Part shown: positions 57,183-64,000 of the stretch, piece after piece
Layout of the letters: each line of letters starts with the position of its first letter
Numbering within the stretch: the stretch's first letter is position 1
Assembly: GCF_013340205.1 (NCBI RefSeq)
Contig: NZ_BJTG01000011.1
Location: 1-64,000 of the forward strand
DNA: 64,000 nucleotides
DNA from: Anaeromyxobacter diazotrophicus
Lineage (GTDB): Bacteria; Myxococcota; Myxococcia; Myxococcales; Anaeromyxobacteraceae
Direction: 5' to 3'
Notes under the pieces: model-generated
What the model was told of the DNA's origin: nothing
The model's database searches: none
The model's input: the letters and a program-made list of their open reading frames with translations, nothing else
Position numbers and translations under genes: made by a program

Positions 57183-58530
57183 CGAGGAGCTGGCGCGCGC
57201 GCAGTCGAGCCTCTCGCGCGCCATCGGCCGGGCGCGCGCCGGCGAGGACCGGGAGCTCGCGCAGAAGGTCCGCGAGGGCGGCGAGGCGCTGGCGAGCGTG
57301 CTGTGCGGGCTGCTCAAGATGAGCCGCGTGCACGCCGCCGACAACCGCGCCTTCGACGCGCCGGTGGCGGAACTCTCGCGCGTGGTCGCCGGCCTGCACG
57401 AGCTGCTCGGGACGCTCCAGCTCGTCACGGTGGAGGACCAGGTCTACCTGAACGACTTCCGGGTGCGCACCGAGGGCAAGGCCGGCGTGCGCGACCTGGG
57501 CGCCGAGCTCGCCAAGCACAACGTGGGCGGGGTCGCGGTGCACGCCCCGCTCGACGGGCCGGCGGTGCGCGCCCTGGTGACCGCCTTCGCGGAGCGGCCG
57601 GCCGAGTCCGGGCCGCGCACGGCGCTCGCGGCGGGCCTCGCCATGCGCGGGGTGCGCGCGGTGGAGCTCCTGCCGCGCTTCCGCTTCCGCGCGCAGAGCG
57701 AGGGGGAGCAGGCGGCGATCGACCCGGCCGAGGCGCTGCGGCGCGCGCTCCGCCTGTGCGAGGAGAGCTTCGACCAGCTCGCCGCCGGGCGGGTGGTGAA
57801 CCCGCTCCCCCTGCGGCGCGCGGTGGTCGAGCTGATCACGGTCGGCCCGGCGACGCCCGAGCTGTGGGAGCACCTCGGCGAGGCGCTGCCGCACGCCAGC
57901 CACGCGGCGACGGTCGCCCTGCTGGCGCTGCTCGTCGGCCGCGCCGCCGGCTTCGGCCAGGCGGTGCTCCAGGACCTGGGGCTGGCCGCCCTGCTCCACG
58001 ACACCGGCTACGCCCAGCTTCCGGCCGAGGTGGCCCAGGGCCCGGACGGCCTCGCGCGGCATCCGGGGGAGGGGGCGCGCATCCTCCTCCGGCAGCGCGG
58101 CTTCAACGCGGCCAAGCTGCGGCGCCTGCGCGCCGTGCTCGATCACCACCGCGATCACGCCGCGCCGGGAGGCGCGCCCTCGATCCTGGGCGAGATCCTG
58201 CGCCTCGCCGAGGACTACACGACGCTGCTCCGCCTGCACGGCGCGCGCATCTCGCCCGCCGACGCGCTCGGCGCGATGGCGCGGGCGGCGGGCCGGCTCT
58301 ACCAGCCGGCGCTCGTGCAGCTCCTGGTGAACGTCCTCGGCCGATACCCGCCCGGGACACTGCTGGAGCTGGACGACGGTCGGTACGCGCGGTCCATCTC
58401 GCCCGTCCGCAGCCGCGAGACGTTCGCCCAGCCGTTCGTGCGGGTCTACGACCTGCGCACGCGCGCGCTCAGCGCCGAGCGGCTGGACCTGGCGCTCTGC
58501 GGCGCGGTGCGGCGGACCCTCCCCGGGTGA
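57166..58530 (+). CDS. HD-GYP-like protein lacking the GYP motif
   Basis: 454 residues from ATG 57166, inside the end of the HEAT gene. The first 180 residues resemble the N-terminal domain of the neighbour in outline. The C-terminal half (about 240-400) is an HD-GYP fold: an early His (HASHAATVALL), HD at His278-Asp279 (LLHDTGYAQLP, with Tyr for the usual Lys), HPGEGARIL, HHRDH, and ILRLAEDYTTLL. The metal ligands seem kept but HHERxDGxGYP is replaced by HHRDHAAPGG, so activity on cyclic-di-GMP is doubtful. It may bind a nucleotide or act on another one. Confidence 0.8.
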   Translation: MPVRLDEELARAQSSLSRAIGRARAGEDRELAQKVREGGEALASVLCGLLKMSRVHAADNRAFDAPVAELSRVVAGLHELLGTLQLVTVEDQVYLNDFRVRTEGKAGVRDLGAELAKHNVGGVAVHAPLDGPAVRALVTAFAERPAESGPRTALAAGLAMRGVRAVELLPRFRFRAQSEGEQAAIDPAEALRRALRLCEESFDQLAAGRVVNPLPLRRAVVELITVGPATPELWEHLGEALPHASHAATVALLALLVGRAAGFGQAVLQDLGLAALLHDTGYAQLPAEVAQGPDGLARHPGEGARILLRQRGFNAAKLRRLRAVLDHHRDHAAPGGAPSILGEILRLAEDYTTLLRLHGARISPADALGAMARAAGRLYQPALVQLLVNVLGRYPPGTLLELDDGRYARSISPVRSRETFAQPFVRVYDLRTRALSAERLDLALCGAVRRTLPG

Positions 58531-58566
58531 CCGCCCGCGATCCCTTTCGAGGCCGTCCACTGAGAG

Positions 58567-58582
58567 TGGCATGGCGCTTGGG
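58567..58582 (+). promoter_or_regulatory. Candidate sigma-54 promoter of the Usp gene
   Basis: TGGCATGGCGCTTGGG has the -24 TGGCA and -12 TTG with exact spacing; only the -12 C is G. A start near 58594 gives a 66-base leader with GGGGGAGGAAG before the ATG at 58660. Confidence 0.5.
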
Positions 58583-58659
58583 TAGGACAGGTCTCCTGGG
58601 CCTCCGCCTGCACGCTTTGCGCGCGGCGCGGGGCCGCGACTCCGGGGGAGGAAGAACCG

Positions 58660-59136
58660 ATGACCTCGATCAAGCGCATCCTGGTCCCGATCGACTTCTC
58701 GCCCTCGTCCCGGGCGGCGCTCGGCCACGCGCTCGCCCTGCGGTCGGCGTTCGGGGCCGGCGTCAGCGTGCTCCACGTCCACGAGCCTTCGGGGTTCGTA
58801 GGGGCCGACTCGCTCGCCCTCATGCCCATCGATCACCCGAGCGGGCGCTGGGAGCTGGTGCGCGTCGAGATCCTGCGCGAGCTGGAGCAGTTCCTGGGAA
58901 TCGAGCGGCCCGGGCTCGACGAGGTGCGCGTCGAGGCGGGGGTGCCCGCGGACGTCATCCCGGAGGTGGCGCGCGACGGGGGCTTCGACCTCGTGCTCAT
59001 GGGCACGCACGGGCAAGGGCCCGTCTCGCGCCTGGCGCTGGGGGGCGTGGCGGAGGCGGTGGTGCGCAAGGCGCACTGCCTGGTCATGACGCTGCGCCTG
59101 CCCGGCCGCGTCGCGCGCGAGGCGCTCTGCATGTAG
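58660..59136 (+). CDS. Universal stress protein (UspA family)
   Basis: 158 residues, a single Usp domain. RILVPIDFSPSSRAALGHAL is the standard start. The ATP-binding motif G-x2-G-x9-G-(S/T/V) appears in MGTHGQGPVSRLALGGVAEAVVRK, so it probably binds ATP. A strong ribosome binding site (GGGGGAGGAAG) is five bases upstream. A sigma-54-type promoter candidate lies at 58567-58582. It is followed by a CBS protein gene on the same strand, a common pairing in stress and energy-state responses. Confidence 0.93.
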   Translation: MTSIKRILVPIDFSPSSRAALGHALALRSAFGAGVSVLHVHEPSGFVGADSLALMPIDHPSGRWELVRVEILRELEQFLGIERPGLDEVRVEAGVPADVIPEVARDGGFDLVLMGTHGQGPVSRLALGGVAEAVVRKAHCLVMTLRLPGRVAREALCM

Positions 59137-59162
59137 CCCCTGGCGCCTCCTCGGCGCGGCGG

Positions 59163-59178
59163 TGGCCTCCCCCTTGCT
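59163..59178 (+). promoter_or_regulatory. Candidate sigma-54 promoter of the CBS gene
   Basis: TGGCCTCCCCCTTGCT carries TGGC at -24 and TTGCT at -12 with exact spacing. A start near 59190 would leave only about ten bases before the ATG at 59200, occupied by GGGGGGGAGA. Confidence 0.5.
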
Positions 59179-59199
59179 ATCCGACCCGGTGGGGGGGAG

Positions 59200-59643
59200 A
59201 TGCCCAAGCACACGGTGCAGCGGTACATGACGGTGAGCCCGGTCGTGATCCCGAGCCACCGGACGCTCGCCGACGCGCACCAGCTCATGCGCGAGCGCGG
59301 CATCCGGCACCTCCCGGTGGTCGAGGGCGCTCGGCTCGTCGGCGTCGTCTCGCAGCGCGACCTCTACCTCATCCAGACGCTCCGCGGCGTCGACGCGGGC
59401 GCCGAGCCGGTCTCCGAGGCGATGAACGCCGAGCCGTACGCCGTGCCCCCCGAGGCGCCGCTGGAGGAGGTGGCGCGCGAGATGGCGGCCCACAAGTACG
59501 GCGCGGCGGTGGTGGTGCAGCGGGGCGAGGTGGTCGGGATCTTCACCACCGTCGACGCGCTGCGAGCCCTCGCCTCGGTGCTCCGGCGCGGCCGCCCTGC
59601 GGCCCCGCCGCGCCCTCCGGCGCGGGCGACCGAGCCGCGGTGA
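59200..59643 (+). CDS. Two-CBS-domain protein
   Basis: 147 residues: a stand-alone Bateman module. CBS1 (about 8-62) has VQRYMTVSPVVI and LPVVEGARLVGVVSQRDLY. CBS2 (about 75-128) has VSEAMNAEPYAVPPEA and AAVVVQRGEVVGIFTTVDAL. Such pairs bind AMP/ATP and report energy state. A GGGGGGGAGA site precedes the ATG, and a sigma-54-type promoter candidate lies at 59163-59178. The C-terminal tail is Pro/Arg-rich. Confidence 0.93.
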   Translation: MPKHTVQRYMTVSPVVIPSHRTLADAHQLMRERGIRHLPVVEGARLVGVVSQRDLYLIQTLRGVDAGAEPVSEAMNAEPYAVPPEAPLEEVAREMAAHKYGAAVVVQRGEVVGIFTTVDALRALASVLRRGRPAAPPRPPARATEPR

Positions 59644-59806
59644 AGTCGCGGCGCGGGGACGCAAGCCGTGCGTCGGCCGCCGGGGGCAGCGCAACCTTGG
59701 CGTGACAAACTGCGGGAATTCGCGGGATTAGGCCCCGGCATGCGGCGTGTAAAGGCGGGTGGGCGCGAAAGGAAGAGGCCCTGCCGCCTTCGAAGGTCAC
59801 GCCGAA
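59644..59806. other. Upstream region of the DksA-like gene
   Basis: 163 bases without a gene. A weak sigma-70-like start is possible (GTGACA at 59702-59707, GATTAG near 59726). TTGGCGTGACAAACTGCG at 59698-59715 resembles a -24/-12 promoter but its spacing is one base too long. Confidence 0.25.
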
Positions 59807-60115
59807 ATGAGCCGTATTGAAGCCGAGGCCCGCAACCTCCTGCTCAAGCGCCGCGAGTCGCTGTGCCGGGGGCCCATGGAGTCCCAGCGGGGCGACCCCA
59901 CCTCGAGCTGGCGCGACTGGGAATCCCAGGTCGAGCCGATCGCCGAGCCGGCGCGGCGCGAGCTGGCGGACATCGAGGAGGCGCTCCGGCGCATCGAGGA
60001 GGGCAGCTACGGGCGCTGCGTGGCGTGCGGCGGCCCGATGGGCCTGCAGCGCATCCGCGCCATCCCCGAGGCGCGCTACTGCGTCACCTGCAGCGGGCAC
60101 CGCGACCTGGGCTGA
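59807..60115 (+). CDS. DksA/TraR-type zinc-finger protein
   Basis: 102 residues from ATG 59807; the frame extends to 59759 but the earlier part lacks family character. The N-terminal half is helical (LADIEEALRRIEEGSYGRC is the classic DksA approach). The zinc finger is CVACGGPM with a second pair YCVTC. The coiled-coil tip that carries the DxxDxA motif of true DksA is not evident, and the protein is short, so it is nearer to the TraR/YbiI group. It should bind the RNA polymerase secondary channel and tune promoters. Confidence 0.85.
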   Translation: MSRIEAEARNLLLKRRESLCRGPMESQRGDPTSSWRDWESQVEPIAEPARRELADIEEALRRIEEGSYGRCVACGGPMGLQRIRAIPEARYCVTCSGHRDLG

Positions 60116-60188
60116 TCGCGTGAGCGCCGCGGCGGTGCTTCACCCCGGGAGGGTGGAGATCGCCCTGCAGGCGCGTTAGACCCTGGCG

Positions 60189-60854
60189 GTGGACGAACAC
60201 GCTCCCGGCACCTCGACGGTCTACGCCTACCCCCTCGGCGACGCGCTCTACCTGAACGTCACGAGCGCGTGCACGCTGGCGTGCACCTTCTGCCCCAAGA
60301 TCCGCGACGACGACTGGGTAGTGGGCGGCTTCGACCTGAAGCTGCGCGGCAATCCGACGGCCGACGAGGTGTGGGCCCAGGCGCTCTCCGCCGGGCTGTC
60401 CGGCCGCTCCGAGGTGGTCTTCACGGGGCTGGGCGAGCCGACGCGGCGCCTGCCGGTCGTGCTGGAGCTGGCGCGCCGGCTCCGGGCGGCTGGGGTGCGG
60501 CGCATCCGACTCGACACGGATGGGCTGGCGAGCCTGCGCGAAGGGCGCGACGTCGTCCCCGAGCTCGTGGCGGCCGGCCTCGACGCGGTGAGCGTCTCGC
60601 TCAACGCCCCGGACGCCGCCACCTACGCCCGCATCTGCCCGAACCGGTTCGGCGAGCGCGCGTACGCGGCCTGCCAGGAGTTCATCCGCGCCTGCGTCGC
60701 CGCGCGGCTCGAGACGGCGGCGAGCTGCGTGGCCCTCCCGGAGCTCTCGGAGGCGGCCTGCCGCGCCGTCGCCGAGGGGCTCGGGGCGCGGTTCCGCTGG
60801 CGGCCGTACGATCGGCTCGGCCGCTTGCCCGAGCCCAAGGCGCAACCTGCCTGA
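60189..60854 (+). CDS. Radical SAM protein, TatD-associated type
   Basis: 221 residues from GTG 60189. The cluster motif is CTLACTFCPK (CxxxCxxC), preceded by YLNVTSACT, as in the TatD-linked radical SAM family. FTGLGEPTRRLP is the SAM-binding GGE-type motif, and IRLDTDGLASL follows. The small size means only a partial TIM barrel. A third Cys region (AACQEFIRACV) occurs later. The substrate is unknown. Members of this family often sit beside tatD; here tatD is about 8 kb away. Confidence 0.88.
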   Translation: MDEHAPGTSTVYAYPLGDALYLNVTSACTLACTFCPKIRDDDWVVGGFDLKLRGNPTADEVWAQALSAGLSGRSEVVFTGLGEPTRRLPVVLELARRLRAAGVRRIRLDTDGLASLREGRDVVPELVAAGLDAVSVSLNAPDAATYARICPNRFGERAYAACQEFIRACVAARLETAASCVALPELSEAACRAVAEGLGARFRWRPYDRLGRLPEPKAQPA

Positions 60855-60914
60855 GGGCCGCGCGTCTTCACGCGGCGCGCGGGCAAACCTGCTGGACCCG
60901 CGCACAAAACCCGT

Positions 60915-60925
60915 GCATAACATGC
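60915..60925. promoter_or_regulatory. Inverted repeat with -10-like box before the sigma-54 regulator
   Basis: GCATAACATGC is an inverted repeat (GCAT-N3-ATGC) that overlaps TAACAT at 60918-60923, a fair -10 box. No good -35 is at the right distance. A start near 60930 would give a 40-base leader to the ATG at 60971. Confidence 0.3.
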
Positions 60926-60970
60926 GGCGGCGCGCATCATTTGCGGAGCTGCGCCGCCTGAAAGGCAGGC

Positions 60971-62416
<1,446 letters not shown>

Positions 62417-62430
62417 GGCAGGGCGGGGAG

Positions 62431-63537
62431 CTACCGCGCCGCCGGCAGCCGGAGCGCGAAGCGCGCGCCGCCGCCCGGGGCGTCCTCGATGGTGATGCTG
62501 CCGCCGTGCTGCACCACGATGGCGTGGACGATGGAGAGGCCGAGCCCGGAGCCCTGCGCCTTGGTGGTGAAGAACGGCTCGAAGATGCGGTCGCGCAGCT
62601 CCGGCGCGATGCCGGGCCCGGAGTCGTCCACGTAGATCGCCACCTCGCCGGAGGCCGGCTCCTCGACCTGGCAGGAGACGCGCACCGTCCCGCCGCGGCC
62701 GACCGCGTCGAGCGCGTTGAGCGCCAGGTTCATCACCACCTGCCGCAGGCGCTCCTCGTCGCCCGCCACCCGCGGCACCGGCTGGAGGTCGCGCTCGAGC
62801 GCGATGTGGCGCCGCTCCGCCTCGCCCTCCAGGAGGTCGAGCACCTTGGTGAGGACCGTCGCCACCTCCACCGGGTGCGGCTGGAACTCGCGCGGGCGGG
62901 CGAACTGGAGGAAGTCCTCGAGGATGTGGTCGAGCCGCCGGATCTCGTCGCGCACGAGCTGGAGCGGCTCGAGCAGGGGCGGCTGGGTGGCCGCCGGCAG
63001 CCGCTGCAGGCGGCGCTCGAGGACGGTGAGCTGGAGCGCGGCGGCGTTGAGGGGGTTGCGGATCTCGTGGGAGAGCCCGGCCGTCATCGTCCCCACCGCC
63101 GCCAGCTTCTCGGCCATCTGGGCGCGGCGCGACAGCTCGCGCTTCTCGCCGTGCAGCCGCACCTGCCGCATCGCCTGCTCGACGGTGACGAGCAGCTCCT
63201 GGGTGGCGCACGGCTTCACCAGGTAGGCGCAGGCGCCGGCGCGCACCGCCGCCACCGCCGACTCCAGGGTGGCGAAGCCGGTGAGGAGCACCACCTCGCC
63301 GTCGGGGGCCACCTCCTTGAGCTGCGGCGCGAGCGCGGTGCCGTCGCCGTCGGGGAGCCGCAGGTCGACGAGCGCCACGTCGAAGCCCTGCTCGCGCGCG
63401 CCGTGCAGCGCCTCGGCGCAGGTGCCGTGCCCGCGCACGGCGTAGCCGGCCTCCTCCAGGATCTCGGTGAGGTTCTCGACCAGGGTGGCGTTGTCGTCCA
63501 CGACGAGGACGCGCGGGCGGTCGTGCAGCTGGCTCAT
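62431..63537 (-). CDS. Receiver-histidine kinase hybrid
   Basis: 368 residues from ATG 63537, overlapping the upstream stop (ATGA); the longer frame to 63840 crosses another gene. A receiver comes first (VLVVDDNATLVENL, Asp in VALVDLRLPDGDG, Lys in LVKPCATQ), followed by HisKA with HEIRNPLNAAALQL and HATPase with VDDSGPGIAPEL and GSGLGLSIV. No membrane segment. It is likely the phosphodonor for the converging sigma-54 regulator gene, 14 bases away. The receiver in front lets another kinase control it. Confidence 0.92.
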   Translation of the reverse strand: MSQLHDRPRVLVVDDNATLVENLTEILEEAGYAVRGHGTCAEALHGAREQGFDVALVDLRLPDGDGTALAPQLKEVAPDGEVVLLTGFATLESAVAAVRAGACAYLVKPCATQELLVTVEQAMRQVRLHGEKRELSRRAQMAEKLAAVGTMTAGLSHEIRNPLNAAALQLTVLERRLQRLPAATQPPLLEPLQLVRDEIRRLDHILEDFLQFARPREFQPHPVEVATVLTKVLDLLEGEAERRHIALERDLQPVPRVAGDEERLRQVVMNLALNALDAVGRGGTVRVSCQVEEPASGEVAIYVDDSGPGIAPELRDRIFEPFFTTKAQGSGLGLSIVHAIVVQHGGSITIEDAPGGGARFALRLPAAR

Positions 63538-64000
63538 GCGCGGCTCCCGTGCGGCGAGGCGTGGCGCCGCTCCACCTCGGCCAGCAGGGCGGCGGTGTCG
63601 AACGGCTTCGCGAAGACCGCCGCGGCCGGCACCGGCGGCGGCGCGTCGTAGGCGCTCTGCACGATGAGCGGCAGGCCCGGGTACTTGGCCGCCAGCCGCA
63701 GCATCGCCTCGCCGTCCGGGCCCCCGGGCAGGCGCAGGTCGACGAGCGCGCAGCACGGCACGACCGGGCCGAGCCGGTCGGTCTCCAGCACCGAGGCGGC
63801 GGTGACGGCCGAGAACCCGCGCGCGCGGAGCGCCTCGCACAGGTTGTCGCGCAGCGCCGCGTCGTCCTCGACCACGGCCACCAGGCCCCCGCGGCGCGCC
63901 ACCGCGAGCAGGTCGAGCAGGCGCGCGATCGGGACCGGCTTCGACAGGACCGCCAGCAGCCCCTCCCGCCGCGCCGCCTCGAGCTCGCGGTCCTCCACGT
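63534..64000 (-). CDS. Receiver-domain protein, cut by the right edge
   Basis: Only the C-terminal ~155 residues are inside the window; the open frame continues past the edge, so the visible GTG near 63998 is probably not the start. The first 35 residues look like the end of one receiver (LAVLSKPVPIARLLDLL) and the rest is a full receiver (VVEDDAALRDNL, Asp in CALVDLRLPGGPDG, Lys in FAKPFD). It may therefore be a double-receiver or the tail of a hybrid kinase. It overlaps the next kinase gene by four bases, so the two form a phosphorelay unit. Confidence 0.8.
   Translation of the reverse strand, partial: VEDRELEAARREGLLAVLSKPVPIARLLDLLAVARRGGLVAVVEDDAALRDNLCEALRARGFSAVTAASVLETDRLGPVVPCCALVDLRLPGGPDGEAMLRLAAKYPGLPLIVQSAYDAPPPVPAAAVFAKPFDTAALLAEVERRHASPHGSRA

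Noticed and set aside
59698-59715. Sigma-54 promoter before the DksA-like gene
   Set aside because: GG to GC spacing is 11 bases, not 10, which usually abolishes sigma-54 recognition.

Overview
The window is a very GC-rich, gene-dense stretch of bacterial chromosome. Nearly every codon ends in G or C, gaps are short, and many neighbouring genes overlap by the four bases GTGA or ATGA. The content points to a myxobacterium, most like Anaeromyxobacter (inferred from content, not searched): hybrid histidine kinases, two sigma-54 activators, a Ser/Thr kinase fused to an ATPase and TPRs, FHA proteins, many lipoproteins, and DksA, Usp and CBS stress proteins. I see no rRNA, tRNA, insertion sequence, phage or CRISPR.

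Layout. 0.5-10 kb: Ser/Thr kinase-ATPase-TPR protein, cysteine-rich lipoprotein, FHA-PAS-kinase-receiver hybrid overlapping a metzincin-like lipoprotein. 10-20 kb: DUF190-CBS protein, secreted esterase, then a five-gene leftward operon (Met-rich secreted protein, TPR protein, TPR-beta-barrel protein, sensor kinase, sigma-54 regulator) facing a Met-rich lipoprotein across a gap with four phased GTAC sites. 19-26 kb: PP-loop ATPase, secreted protein, fatty acid desaturase, bioY-bioM-bioN biotin transporter, PAP2 enzyme, SDR. 26-37 kb: glyQ-glyS, two lipoproteins, FHA protein, polA, divIVA. 37-45 kb: a hybrid kinase divergent from an 1823-residue kinase with a poly-HAMP array, followed by a small selenoprotein candidate. 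45-55 kb: MscS-cNMP channel, holB-holA-metG-tatD, HAD hydrolase, YhaM-like nuclease, pncA. 55-64 kb: HEAT and HD-GYP-like pair, Usp, CBS, DksA-like, radical SAM, sigma-54 regulator, and a receiver-kinase pair running off the right edge.

The strongest novelty is at 45121-45336. A 71-codon gene follows the poly-HAMP kinase, has a strong ribosome binding site, and carries an in-frame TGA at codon 38. High G/C at third positions and membrane-protein character continue past the TGA. A perfect 6-bp hairpin with a GGTC loop starts 14 bases after the TGA, which fits a bacterial selenocysteine insertion element. The TGA sits where I recall a conserved Cys in DUF6132-like small membrane proteins.

Other signals: sigma-54 promoter candidates before the Usp and CBS genes, close to a sigma-54 activator; several genes whose -10 box lies only 6-12 bases before the start codon (leaderless candidates); and a DNA polymerase I whose proofreading residues appear to be lost.
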